A stretch of DNA of 64,000 nt, taken from contig CBDBZO010000001.1 of assembly GCA_965213595.1 (NCBI GenBank), forward strand, positions 558,001 through 622,000. The letters are read 5' to 3'. The DNA is from JBCCFC01 sp965213595. Lineage in GTDB: Bacteria; Chloroflexota; Anaerolineae; Caldilineales; Caldilineaceae. The position numbers were made by a program, and so were the translations under genes. Positions 49,545 to 58,750 of this stretch are shown one piece after another (the stretch's first letter is position 1; each line of letters starts with the position of its first letter). The notes beneath the pieces were generated by a model that was not told where the DNA came from, searched no databases, and was given only the letters and a program-made list of their open reading frames with translations.

Positions 49545-50384
49545 ATGTTGCGAAAAGTAGATGATCTGCTCGGTCTTTCCCTCATGGCGAGCGATGGCGA
49601 AGCGGGCCGCCTGCACGACCTATATTTTGACGATCAAACGTGGACGGTGCGCTATTTGGTGGCCGACACGGGGCCGTGGCTGTTTGGGCGGCGCGTGCTC
49701 ATTTCGCCCCAAGCCACCCAGTTAAATACCAACCCGGAGCAACCCGATCGCCCGCCCGATGCCATTCATCTGGCGTTGACCCAGGAGCAGATCGAAAACA
49801 GCCCGGATATTAATTTAAACCAGCCGGTTTCGCGGCAGCACGAAGTGGAGCTGCACGGTTATTACGGCTGGCTCGGCTACTGGCAGGTTGATCCGCTCGC
49901 TGCGCCAATGGGGGCCACGCCCTACGTGCCCATGAGCGAACAGCTCGCGGCCAATCGTAGCGAACTGGCAGACGCCGAGACACCTGAAACCGATGATTCA
50001 CCCGCCGCGACGGATGCGCCAAATCCTATGGAATCGAATCGTCAGGAGCCGGACAGCCACCTGCGCAGCGCCCGCGAGGTAATGGGCTACAACATCCACG
50101 CCACGGACAACGAGATCGGCCACGTAGAAGATATGCTGTTTGACGAAGAGAGCTATGAACTGCGCTATTTGGTGGTAGATACGCGCAATTGGCTACCGGG
50201 CAAGCAGGTGCTGGTGGCAACGGAATGGGTGCGCCAGGTGAAGTGGATTGAATCGGCCGTAGAGGTAGCCATCACGAGGGCTCAGGTGGAAAACAGCCCG
50301 GTCTATAGCGCGCGCAATCCCATCAGCCGCGAATTTGAGATTGAGCTGTACAACGCCTACGATCTACCCGGCTACTGGATTTAA
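49545..50384 (+). CDS. Tandem PRC-barrel protein
   Basis: 279 residues with 'ggagg' before the ATG. Two PRC-barrel domains: residues 1-95 ('LLGLSLMASDGEAGRLHDLY', 'TWTVRYLVADTG') and 180-275 ('VMGYNIHATDNEIGHVEDML', 'SYELRYLVVDTRNWLPGKQV'), joined by an acidic Pro/Asp/Glu linker. PRC-barrels bind RNA or proteins in rRNA maturation and stress responses. Each domain ends in a similar 'EFEIELYNAYDLPGYW'/'HEVELHGYYGWLGYW' motif, showing an internal duplication. It lies between the receiver-like gene and the APP1-like gene. Confidence 0.85.
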   Translation: MLRKVDDLLGLSLMASDGEAGRLHDLYFDDQTWTVRYLVADTGPWLFGRRVLISPQATQLNTNPEQPDRPPDAIHLALTQEQIENSPDINLNQPVSRQHEVELHGYYGWLGYWQVDPLAAPMGATPYVPMSEQLAANRSELADAETPETDDSPAATDAPNPMESNRQEPDSHLRSAREVMGYNIHATDNEIGHVEDMLFDEESYELRYLVVDTRNWLPGKQVLVATEWVRQVKWIESAVEVAITRAQVENSPVYSARNPISREFEIELYNAYDLPGYWI

Positions 50385-50410
50385 CCTCTCTTCCCCAAAC
50401 GGATTCTATT

Positions 50411-51688
50411 GTGTCAACCTTAAAACGCGCGCTGGCCAAAGTAGGCTACAAACTCGATGATCGCTTCGACCGCATCTGGGCACGCTGGCACAGCCGCTTG
50501 AGCCGCCACGGCCAGGCGCTGATTTTGCTCTACCGCGGCTACGGCACGCGCGAGGTGCTGCGTTTGCAGGGGCGCGTGCTCAAAGACAAAAATATCCCGC
50601 TCTCCACGGATGAAGATTCCACGTGGGACAACATCGTCGCCATGTACAAACGCTTTAACAGCGCCGAGATTGGCGGCGCGCGGGTGCGTGGGCAGGTGGG
50701 CGATGCCGAAGAGGAAGTGCTGACCGACGGCGAAGGCTATTTCGAGTTGACGCTGAGACCTACTGCCCTGCCCGAAGGGGAAGTGTGGCACAGCATAACC
50801 GTTCACCTGCTGGACGTGCCCGGTGGGGCCAAGGATGTACACATCGACGACGAGGGCGAGCTTGATGTCTCGCTGAACGGCGTGCCGACCGAGGCGGTGG
50901 GTACGGTGCTCGTTCCCAATCAGGATGCACAGTTTGGCGTCATCAGCGACATCGACGATACCATCGTGCGCACCAACGCCACTAACCTGCTGCGCATGGC
51001 GCAGGTTACCTTCTTTAACAACGCCCGCTCCCGCTTGCCCTTTGAGGGCGTGGCGGCATTTTATCAAGCGCTCCAGCTGGGTGGCACGGGCCAACGCTTT
51101 AACCCCATCTTCTACGTTTCCAGCAGTCCCTGGAATCTGTATGACCTGCTCACCGACTTTATGGACGTACACGCCATCCCTGCCGGGCCGCTCTTCTTGC
51201 AGGACTACGGCCTGGATCGCAACAAATTCATCAGCGCCGACCACGACGAGCACAAGATTGCCCGCATCGAGCGGCTGCTTGATCTCTACCCGTACTTACC
51301 CTTTATCCTAATCGGCGACAGCGGCCAAGCAGACCCTGAAATTTACAGCACAATTTTGGAGAAGTATCCCAATCGCATCCTAGCGATTTACATCCGCGAC
51401 ATTCATCCAGAGAAATCCCTGGACGAACGGGACCGCGACGTGCAGGCGCTGGTAGAAAAGGCCCGCGAGGCCAATGTGGATTTGTTGCTCGTGCCCAATA
51501 CGTTCGCGGCCGCGGAACACGCGCTGGCCAACGGCTGGATTCGGGAGGAATCGCTGGCCCTCGTGCGCGCGGATCAGCGACTGGATGCGGCGTCCGAACC
51601 GCGCCCGGCCGAGGCGGCGGAGCAGTTGGCCGAGCGCGCCCAAAGCGGCCTGTCGCCGTCGCAGTCAGCGGAGCAAGGCAACAGCTAA
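50411..51688 (+). CDS. APP1-like phosphatidate phosphatase (DUF2183)
   Basis: 425 residues from GTG 50411. The HAD-type catalytic motif is 'ISDIDDTIVRTNATNLL' (DxDDT), followed by 'PIFYVSSSPWNLYDLLTDF', 'DEHKIARIERLL' and 'FILIGDSGQADPEIYSTI', in the normal motif order. This is the APP1 catalytic domain, which in yeast dephosphorylates phosphatidic acid. The N-terminal 170 residues are a beta-rich domain ('RGQVGDAEEEVLTDGEGYFE'). A 40-residue Glu/Ala tail ends the protein. Substrate in bacteria is inferred. Probably in an operon with the two preceding genes. Confidence 0.87.
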   Translation: MSTLKRALAKVGYKLDDRFDRIWARWHSRLSRHGQALILLYRGYGTREVLRLQGRVLKDKNIPLSTDEDSTWDNIVAMYKRFNSAEIGGARVRGQVGDAEEEVLTDGEGYFELTLRPTALPEGEVWHSITVHLLDVPGGAKDVHIDDEGELDVSLNGVPTEAVGTVLVPNQDAQFGVISDIDDTIVRTNATNLLRMAQVTFFNNARSRLPFEGVAAFYQALQLGGTGQRFNPIFYVSSSPWNLYDLLTDFMDVHAIPAGPLFLQDYGLDRNKFISADHDEHKIARIERLLDLYPYLPFILIGDSGQADPEIYSTILEKYPNRILAIYIRDIHPEKSLDERDRDVQALVEKAREANVDLLLVPNTFAAAEHALANGWIREESLALVRADQRLDAASEPRPAEAAEQLAERAQSGLSPSQSAEQGNS

Positions 51689-51825
51689 TCTAAGTTGCTT
51701 ACGAATTCAAATCATTTGCTGTCATTCCGAGCGGCAGTTTGCGAAGAATCTTCTGGTGGCACACAAGATTCTTCGGCAAACAGCGCCTCAGAATAACAAT
51801 TCCTGATCTACTGAAACTGCTAAAT

Positions 51826-53589
51826 TTACGACCGATACATTTCCTCGATCAGCGTTGCATACTGCTCTTGCACCACGCGCCGCTTGAGCTTGAGCGTCGG
51901 CGTTAACTCGCCGGATGCCACCGACCACTCGTCCGCCACAAGCCGGAACCGCTTGATCTGCTCCGCGTTGTCCAACTCCCGATTGACGCTTTGTACCACC
52001 TCGCTGTAGCGTTCACGCACTGCCTCCTGCGCAATTGCCACTTCACGGCTTTCCCAGGAGATGCCTTGCTTGGCGCACCACTCCCGTAGATTTTCCCAGT
52101 CCGGTTGAATAATCGCCGTCACCATTTTGCGCCCCTCGCCGACTAAAACAGCGCTGCTGATCAGCGGCGCATCGTCGAGCCGATCTTCAATCGGCCCCGG
52201 CGCCACGTACTTGCCGCCGGACGTTTTAAACTGGCTGCTGCGGCGACCGGTGATAAACAGAAAGCCGTCCGCATCGAGGTGACCGAGATCGCCCGTGTGG
52301 AACCAGCCGTCCGTCTCCAGCACCTGCCGCGTCGCTGCCTCGTCGTGGAGGTAGCCCTGCATCACGTTGGGTCCGCGCCCCAGAATCTCCTCGTCTTCCC
52401 CAATCTTCAGCTCGACTCCCTTGACTGCCTTGCCCGCCGCGCCAAAACGCCGGTCGCGCTTGCGATAGCCGTTGGCCGCCAGAATGGGCGACGTTTCCGT
52501 CAGGCCGTAGCCCTCCAGCACGTCGACCCCCGCCGCGGTGAAGATGCGCGCCAGCTTGGGCTTTAGCGCCGCACCGCCCGAAATGAGTGCGATGATCTCG
52601 CCGCCAAGGTTGTTGCGAATTTGACGGTAGACCAGACGGTCGGCAAGGCGCTGCTGCAGGGTGTACCACGGGCCGTTGCCGCTGTACTCATAGCGTTCGG
52701 CCAAATCCAGCGCCCAATCAAAGATGACGCGTTGCGGGCGGCTCAGCTCCTCGCGCCGCGCCAGCAGCCGCTCGTAGACCTTTTCCAGCAGCCGCGGCAC
52801 GGTGGTAAAAATGTGCGGTCTAACCTCCTGTAAATCGCGCGCAATGGTGCTGACGTTCTCGGCATAGTAAACGGAAAGCCCCGCCGCCATGTAAAAGTAG
52901 ACGCCCAGCCGTTCAAAGGCGTGGCTCAACGGCAGCAGGCTGAGTGCGCGATGCTCTGCATTGAGCGGAAACAGCACCTCCTCGCAGGCGTGGACGTTGC
53001 TGATGAGGTTGCGGTGAGACAGCCGCACCCCCTTGGGCCGACCGCTTGTCCCGCTGGTAAAGAGGATGGTGGCGACATCATCCGGCTCTATGGGCGTTTC
53101 ACCGGGCGATCTACCGGGTATCTCAACAGCGTTGGTTGAGCCCAGCATCTCTTCCCACAGCGGCAGATCGTCGACCGGCTTAAAGCTGTACACCGCCTTC
53201 AGCCCCGGCACGTCGCGCCAAACGGCCCGCACCTTCTGCGCGGCGTCCGCCCCTTCCACAAAGGCCAGCTTGATTTCGGCCTGCTCGAGAATGTGCCGAA
53301 TCGTGCGCTCATTTACATCGGGGTAAACGGGCACGGGAATTGCGCCGATCTGTTGCACCCCCAAATCGACAAAGTTCCACTGCGGTCGATTGCCGGAAAT
53401 AATGGCGACCGTCTCCCCCCGCCCGATGCCAAGCTGGCGCAGGCCGTTGCTGACGCGGTTGATTTGCTCGCAAAATTCCTGGGTGCTGTACGCTCGCCAA
53501 GCGCCCGCTTCGCGATAGACGAGTGCCTTGTTTTGGGGATAATGTTGCAGTTGATGCTGTGGAATATCAAATAGACGGGTGAAGCTCAT
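51826..53589 (-). CDS. Long-chain acyl-CoA synthetase (AMP-binding)
   Basis: 587 residues from ATG 53589. The P-loop 'ILFTSGTSGRPKGVRLSHRN' and 'VLEGYGLTETSPILAANGYR' are the AMP-binding signatures; 'GWFHTGDLGHLDADGFLFIT' and 'GRRSSQFKTSGGKYVAPGPI' complete the hinge, and a Lys equivalent occurs near the C terminus ('LTPTLKLKRRVV'). It activates fatty acids to acyl-CoA via acyl-AMP. Related to the FAA1/menE-like long-chain group (Pfam AMP-binding). Chain-length preference unknown. Confidence 0.92.
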   Translation of the reverse strand: MSFTRLFDIPQHQLQHYPQNKALVYREAGAWRAYSTQEFCEQINRVSNGLRQLGIGRGETVAIISGNRPQWNFVDLGVQQIGAIPVPVYPDVNERTIRHILEQAEIKLAFVEGADAAQKVRAVWRDVPGLKAVYSFKPVDDLPLWEEMLGSTNAVEIPGRSPGETPIEPDDVATILFTSGTSGRPKGVRLSHRNLISNVHACEEVLFPLNAEHRALSLLPLSHAFERLGVYFYMAAGLSVYYAENVSTIARDLQEVRPHIFTTVPRLLEKVYERLLARREELSRPQRVIFDWALDLAERYEYSGNGPWYTLQQRLADRLVYRQIRNNLGGEIIALISGGAALKPKLARIFTAAGVDVLEGYGLTETSPILAANGYRKRDRRFGAAGKAVKGVELKIGEDEEILGRGPNVMQGYLHDEAATRQVLETDGWFHTGDLGHLDADGFLFITGRRSSQFKTSGGKYVAPGPIEDRLDDAPLISSAVLVGEGRKMVTAIIQPDWENLREWCAKQGISWESREVAIAQEAVRERYSEVVQSVNRELDNAEQIKRFRLVADEWSVASGELTPTLKLKRRVVQEQYATLIEEMYRS

Positions 53590-53799
53590 GTTAATACAAT
53601 AGTCGGTTGGCAAAATAGCCTGTTTATGTCTACAATACGGCGAAACTTTTGACAGGTTGTCTGCGTCTTGAAGAGAAAGGCTCACTTGAGCCGCTCAACT
53701 CTGCTTGGCAGGCGCTTTTTGTTTGCGCGCGGTCGTTTTAACAGCGTTTGGTCGCCCGTAAGCTGCTTGTCGAGTTATACACCCCACAGGAGGAATCTG

Positions 53800-54810
53800 A
53801 TGTCACACGCTTTCCCATTTCAATGCTGGCCCCGCTGGGCAACCCAGCGCCCGCCCGTCCGCCGGCTGCTTTTCGCCCTGGTCATCGCGCTGCTGGCGAC
53901 GATCGCCGCGTGGCCGTCGTCGTCGTTTGCCGCGCCCCTGGCGGCATCGTCGCCAGCGCCGACCGAACGCCCCGCGGCCAAGCACGACGGCTACCGGCCC
54001 AGCCACTCGACCAGCGGCTGCACCTACTATACCGTGCGCCACGGCGACGGCCTGCTAAAAATTGCGCGTCGCTACGGCGTCAACGCCTACGCGATTGCGC
54101 GCGCGAACGGACTATACGATCTCAACCACATCTACACCGGCCAGCGCCTCTGCATTCCCACGGGCTACAATGCGCCCGCGCCGCAGCCCAAGCCGCAGCC
54201 GCCCGCCGCCAGCTACGTCTACTACACCGTGCGCCGCGGCGACAAGCTTGATCTCATCGCCCGCGACTACGGCGTGAGCAGCCACACGCTGGTGCAGCTC
54301 AACGGCCTGCGCGACGCCAACCACATCTACATCGGCCAGGTGCTTAAGATTCCGTCGTATCAGCAGCCGGCCCCGCCACCGCAGCCCAAGCCCCAACCGC
54401 CCAAGCCCCAACCCCAACCGCCCGTGCCCCAGCCCAGCGGAGACTGGCACGCGGCCTACTACGCCAACAAAAACTTCGAGGGCAATCCCGTCTTCACCCG
54501 GCGCGATCCGCAAATCAGCTTTAACTGGGGCGAAGGGGGGCCCGGCGGCGGCGTGCCCAACGACGGCTTTAGCGTCCGCTGGACGCGCGACCAGTACTTC
54601 GAGCAGGGCACGTACCGCTTCTACGTCACCACCGACGACGGCGCGCGCCTCTTCATTGGCGACCACCTGGTGCTGGACGCCTTTCGCGTGCAGCCGCCGA
54701 CGAGCTACTACGTGGACGTCTATCTTTCCGGCGGCACGCACACGCTGAAGGTGGAGTATTACGAAGAAAGCGGCGGCGCGGTGATTGACGTGCGCTTTAG
54801 TCGGCTGTAA
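53800..54810 (+). CDS. Secreted protein with two LysM domains and a PA14 domain
   Basis: 336 residues; 'caggagg' precedes ATG 53800. Signal peptide 'RRLLFALVIALLATIAAWPS' ends near 'SFAAPLA'. LysM 1 is 'YTVRHGDGLLKIARRYGVNA' and LysM 2 'YTVRRGDKLDLIARDYGVSS', each about 45 residues, joined by Pro/Gln/Lys linkers ('PQPKPQPPKPQPQPP'). The C-terminal part 'WHAAYYANKNFEGNPVFTRR' and 'YRFYVTTDDGARLFIGDHLV' with 'GGTHTLKVEYYEESGGAVID' is a PA14 sugar-binding domain. Probable peptidoglycan-attached carbohydrate-binding protein. Confidence 0.9.
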   Translation: MSHAFPFQCWPRWATQRPPVRRLLFALVIALLATIAAWPSSSFAAPLAASSPAPTERPAAKHDGYRPSHSTSGCTYYTVRHGDGLLKIARRYGVNAYAIARANGLYDLNHIYTGQRLCIPTGYNAPAPQPKPQPPAASYVYYTVRRGDKLDLIARDYGVSSHTLVQLNGLRDANHIYIGQVLKIPSYQQPAPPPQPKPQPPKPQPQPPVPQPSGDWHAAYYANKNFEGNPVFTRRDPQISFNWGEGGPGGGVPNDGFSVRWTRDQYFEQGTYRFYVTTDDGARLFIGDHLVLDAFRVQPPTSYYVDVYLSGGTHTLKVEYYEESGGAVIDVRFSRL

Positions 54811-54830
54811 GCACGAGTAAAGTTGTGGGG

Positions 54831-54874
54831 AACAAAGGCGTCCTTGTTGTACAGCAAGGACGCCTTTGTTTTTT
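54831..54874 (+). terminator. Terminator after the LysM/PA14 gene
   Basis: Perfect 16-bp stem ('aacaaaggcgtccttg' and inverse, 54831-54846 and 54855-54870), then T6. The A/T-symmetric ends would also allow function for the converging gene. Confidence 0.88.
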
Positions 54875-55337
54875 ATTTCAGCCGCGACGCTTCGCGCGAC
54901 GCGTGCTGCTCCAGATAGCGCAGCCAGCCGCGCACGCTGATGTCGCCCGCATCGTTGTGCAGCACCGTCTGCGTGAGGGGCACGTTGGCAGCGGCCATCT
55001 GCTCCACCAGGGCAACGGTTTCGCGGCGCGTGTCGCGGAAGGCGTCGAGCTGGCCGGACATTGAAGGGGCGTCGGGCTTGTAGCTATCGTGCTCGTCGCG
55101 GACGAAGGGCTCGCCGAGCGCGGTGCGCAATCGACGCTGGCCCCAGCGCTCCAGGCCGGTAATGTGGGCGGCGACTTCGCGGTTGCGCTCGCTCTCCGCC
55201 GCCTGCGCTATGCGCTGCTCGACGCGCTCGGCGGCGTCGGTTAGGCGCTGGGTGGCGTCGTCGAAGGTGCTGCTGCGCGCGGAGCGCTCGATAACGAAGC
55301 GAAGGATTTTGCTGAGTAGACTTTTGAGGGGATTCAT
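54873..55337 (-). CDS. DinB-superfamily-like protein
   Basis: 154 residues, almost all helical. 'EVAAHITGLERWGQRRLRTA' holds the first His; 'LDAFRDTRRETVALVEQM' and 'HNDAGDISVRGWLRYLEQHA' hold the later helix and the His near its end. This is the DinB/YfiT four-helix layout with possible metal-binding histidines. Role unknown. It converges on the LysM gene and shares its terminator. Confidence 0.7.
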   Translation of the reverse strand: MNPLKSLLSKILRFVIERSARSSTFDDATQRLTDAAERVEQRIAQAAESERNREVAAHITGLERWGQRRLRTALGEPFVRDEHDSYKPDAPSMSGQLDAFRDTRRETVALVEQMAAANVPLTQTVLHNDAGDISVRGWLRYLEQHASREASRLK

Positions 55338-55493
55338 GATGGCTCCTATTGTTTTTGGTCAAGTATAGCAAAAAGTTTGAGCTGTGGAAGTACGCGCGAT
55401 CCAAAAAAATTTGACCAGTCTCATGATGGCAAACGGCTGTGTTTCGGCAACCCACCACGTCGAAGCACGCTTACTCAACCTTCAAATTTCGAT

Positions 55494-55542
55494 GCCCAAA
55501 AGAAAAAGCAACTGTCTTGGGCAGTTGCTTTTTCTTTTGGGC
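55494..55542. terminator. Symmetric terminator upstream of the lipoprotein gene end
   Basis: Perfect 21-bp inverted repeat (55494-55514, 55522-55542) with core 'aaaaagcaactg'. A-rich on one side and T-rich on the other, so it could end the leftward lipoprotein gene. It lies 13 bases past its stop. Confidence 0.85.
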
Positions 55543-55554
55543 ACTACTGCAAGC

Positions 55555-58311
55555 TTAGTTGCTCAGCACGATGGGCAGCTGAATGCGCGTGAGCGGGGCG
55601 GCTTCCACGGGGCTTTCGCCAGGGCCTAATTCCGGTGAGCCTTCGTCGATTGGGCTCTTAATGGGAGCATCCGCGGGATCGCTGGGATCGGGGTCGGGGT
55701 CGCCGGGGTTGGGATCGCCTTCGTTTGGTGGCTGCTCCGAGGCGGCGATGCGCGTTAGCCAAACTTTGTCCACCACGACGCCATCTTCGCGCATCCACAG
55801 ATTGAGCGTGTGCACGCCAGCCGTGGGCACGTCGACCACAACCGGGACGAGCGCACCCGCTTCGCCCTGCGCGTAGCTGTGTCGCCACGTCAGCAGGAGA
55901 TCGCCGACGGGCCAGCTCAGTCCCCTTGGATCGGTGACGCGCTCGCCATTGAGGCCAACGTGAATGCTGTTGCCCCCGGCATCCGGCCCCAGCCCGCGAA
56001 CGGCAACTTGATAGCGGCCCGGATGCGCAAAATCGATTCGGTACGCCACCATGGGGCCGGTCAGACGCTCCTCCGTCATCACGCCGCGATCCGGCAGGGC
56101 GCGCAGAACGCCCTCGCCGGAAGCGCCAGCCAAGGCGGACGACCGTTCCCACGTCTGGTCGGCCTCGCTGCCCGCTCGGCGCGTGCTAAAGCGCTCCGCT
56201 TCGATGACGACTTCGCCCGCTTGCTCCTGAAAGACGTTGGTTCCCGGCAGGGGCTCTGGCTTGGGCGCGGGCGCTTTGGGCAGCGTGCCGTTGTCGCCGC
56301 CGCTAGGGTCTCCCGGCTCCGCTTGCGGTATGCCCTCGCGCACAACTTCGATCAGGTGAAAGATGTCGTCGCCGTCGCCCAGGCTGTCAAGCGCAAGATC
56401 GGTGTCGCCCTCCTGGCGATTCTCAAATCGAACGTCGTCGAGTTGAATGACGACCTCCTTCCACAGGTTGCTGTTGGTTTTCTGCACGACGCGCGCCTGT
56501 TTGTCACGCGCGCCCTGGCTGTCGTACTGGAGCGCCCACGTGTCGTTGCCCCGATCCAGGTAGACAACGCGCACGGCTGCGCGATTGCCCAGGCTGAGGG
56601 CGTAGCGGTCGTCGAGATCAAAGCGCATGGCGGGATGACCGTTTGCGCTATCCGTGCGGCGCGCGTAGAACATGGGCTCGCTGCGCGTGGCCGCACCGCG
56701 GTCTTCGCAAAAGGCGTCGGTTCCACAGTAGAGCACCTGACCCAAATCGGTTTCGCGGAAGGTGTATTCGAGCCGCCCGGATGAATTGAGCAGCAGATCG
56801 GGCTGTTGCTCGATAAACTCGCATTCGCTGTCCGCGTAAAGCTGCCGACAAAGCGCCAAGTCTTCCGCCAGCGGATGTCTGCTGCTGCGGTTGACGACTG
56901 GCGTAATGGACATTGGCGAATTCTGCTCCACCGTATGGCTGAGACCAAAGAGCGCCACCGAATCCTGCGGCCTGTGCTGACGCATGAGGTTGCTGAAATT
57001 TGTCCAGATGCGCACCTGGTGCAGGTTGCTCCCAAAGCGCTCTTCTGGGTAGCCCCCGCGGAGCGCAACCCACGCGCCGGGGCTGCTGGCCGGGTTGCGC
57101 ATCGCCCCTGCATAGCGATCGCCAAACAGCAGCACCTCGCGATTCTCGACGAAACCCATGGCGCCGCCGGGCTGTGCGGCGGGTGCGGCTGGGTTGCTGC
57201 CGTATATACCCAGGAACTCCACCCCCGCGTGCAGGGCCATCAATATCTCCCAGTAGGTGTACTGGGCAAGCAGCGCGGTTGGCGGGAAGCGCCCCGCCTC
57301 GTGTGCGCCGCGCGTGTTTCCCTTGCGCACCACGTCAACCATGTCCCACTGCCAGCCGGGCGGGTTGGGCGCACCGCTGTGCTTGTCGAACCAGATGCCC
57401 TCGGCGGCAAAAAAGTCGCGCGTGGGAAATTCCTCCCAGTTGCCGCCGCCCTTTGTCGCGGGCACGGGCGCCACGCGCAACCCGCGGCGAGCGTAGGCTT
57501 CCGACAGCGCTCTTTTGTACGTCAGCACAATTTCCCGCTGATAAGCGTAAGCAATTTCTTCGGTCAAATCGACCTGGTGAATGCGTCCGTTGGCCGCTTG
57601 GTTAAAGCTGCGCCACGTCCAATTTTCATAGTCGCTGGGCAGATTTTCCATGGTGTCGGCCATGACCTGCGCGCGGACAAAGAGAATGTCCGTGCGCTCG
57701 GGGAAGCGATCCGTGGCGTCAAACTCGGCGAGGAAATCGGCCAGCGCAAAAATATATTCCTTGTGAAGCCGGATATATTCCGGATCCCAAAACTGCAGCG
57801 AGGGGCAGCCCTTCTCGTTGGGCGTGCGGTGGCTGGCCACGCGCTCGCGCAAGAATAAAGGCCAATCCAGCGCTGGGCAATAGCCCACGGTGGTGACGAC
57901 AAACGCTTTTTTGCCCGCCTGGTTAATGGAAAAATCAAGGTCCGTCCGGAGCGTGCCCCAGTCGTATCGGTCCTCGCCCAAATAAATTTTGTTCCACGGC
58001 GCGTAAGCCATTGCCCCCCGAATATAGGGCTTTTGCAAATCAGCCACCGAGCTGCGCCCGCGGTAGGCCATCCAAATGCCCGCATCGGGGTGACGCTGAT
58101 TGAGGGGAACGGCTGCGGAACCGGAAGCCGATTGCACAATCGGCAGCGCAATCACCGGTTCGGAGAAGGGGGCGACGGGTACATCCTGCGGCGGCGGCGT
58201 CTCCTGTGCACGGCCATTCTGCGTACAGCTTGCCAGGTAAGCGGCAATCAAGATTAGACAGAGCGTTCGTAACATGAGTGGACGGGTAAGTTGCGGACAA
58301 GTAAATTGCAT
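55555..58311 (-). CDS. Large secreted lipoprotein, carbohydrate-active-like
   Basis: About 918 residues from ATG 58311, which has 'gaggg' 6 bases upstream; the lipobox 'AAYLASCTQNG' places the lipidated Cys near residue 29. The N-terminal 500 residues look like a TIM-barrel glycoside hydrolase-type domain ('AYRGRSSVADLQKPYIRGAM', 'DYRWGT..'-like, 'VVTTVGYCPALDWPLFL', 'EGIWFDKHSGAPNPPGWQWD'). The C-terminal half includes a carbohydrate-binding module-like region ('VVIEAERFSTRRAGSEADQT' and 'MVAYRIDFAHPGRYQVAVRG'), then a Pro/Asp linker. It ends 'APLTRIQLPIVLSN', comparable with the tail of the serine protease. Catalytic residues were not identified with certainty; substrate unknown. Confidence 0.7.
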   Translation of the reverse strand: MQFTCPQLTRPLMLRTLCLILIAAYLASCTQNGRAQETPPPQDVPVAPFSEPVIALPIVQSASGSAAVPLNQRHPDAGIWMAYRGRSSVADLQKPYIRGAMAYAPWNKIYLGEDRYDWGTLRTDLDFSINQAGKKAFVVTTVGYCPALDWPLFLRERVASHRTPNEKGCPSLQFWDPEYIRLHKEYIFALADFLAEFDATDRFPERTDILFVRAQVMADTMENLPSDYENWTWRSFNQAANGRIHQVDLTEEIAYAYQREIVLTYKRALSEAYARRGLRVAPVPATKGGGNWEEFPTRDFFAAEGIWFDKHSGAPNPPGWQWDMVDVVRKGNTRGAHEAGRFPPTALLAQYTYWEILMALHAGVEFLGIYGSNPAAPAAQPGGAMGFVENREVLLFGDRYAGAMRNPASSPGAWVALRGGYPEERFGSNLHQVRIWTNFSNLMRQHRPQDSVALFGLSHTVEQNSPMSITPVVNRSSRHPLAEDLALCRQLYADSECEFIEQQPDLLLNSSGRLEYTFRETDLGQVLYCGTDAFCEDRGAATRSEPMFYARRTDSANGHPAMRFDLDDRYALSLGNRAAVRVVYLDRGNDTWALQYDSQGARDKQARVVQKTNSNLWKEVVIQLDDVRFENRQEGDTDLALDSLGDGDDIFHLIEVVREGIPQAEPGDPSGGDNGTLPKAPAPKPEPLPGTNVFQEQAGEVVIEAERFSTRRAGSEADQTWERSSALAGASGEGVLRALPDRGVMTEERLTGPMVAYRIDFAHPGRYQVAVRGLGPDAGGNSIHVGLNGERVTDPRGLSWPVGDLLLTWRHSYAQGEAGALVPVVVDVPTAGVHTLNLWMREDGVVVDKVWLTRIAASEQPPNEGDPNPGDPDPDPSDPADAPIKSPIDEGSPELGPGESPVEAAPLTRIQLPIVLSN

Positions 58312-58750
58312 GGAAGACCCTCGTGAACAGGTTGAGTTGGACAGAGCTTCGCGCACTTGGGAACGGGGCAACGAAGGGGTTCAATCAGAACTTGTTCACC
58401 AGAGTACAGAAAAAGTCGATTTGGCGGGCTACGCTCGTTTGCTTCTCAGCGTACAGCAGCGCGTCGCAGACGAGACGCGCAGCAGGAAGTTAGTAGTGTA
58501 TGGATGTACTGCTTGTTTGCGCCTCCTCAACTGTGGGCACAGTGATTGAGGATAGAATCTTCTCCTTAATCTAAAATGAATCTAACTGTAACAATACGCT
58601 TGCTTTGCGCAAAAGCAGATAGCCATTCACAGAAGTAAAGAATATTCCCTTACAAAATGAGCACACGTGAGCGCAACGCTTTACACATAAACTTTGCTTT
58701 ACACAACGCTTATTCAACGCATAAACGCAGTAGGGTTCGCTGATTTTCGG
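58312..58750. other. Intergenic region, AT-rich, no gene recognised
   Basis: 439 bases between two leftward genes. It carries two 'gctttacaca' direct repeats (58678 and 58696) and three 'caacgc' words. No terminator or tRNA seen. It holds the promoter for the lipoprotein gene, presumably. Confidence 0.5.

Noticed and set aside
58274..58549. Plus-strand frame of 91 codons upstream of the lipoprotein gene
   Set aside because: Overlaps the signal-peptide region of the lipoprotein in antisense and has no recognisable domain or ribosome site.
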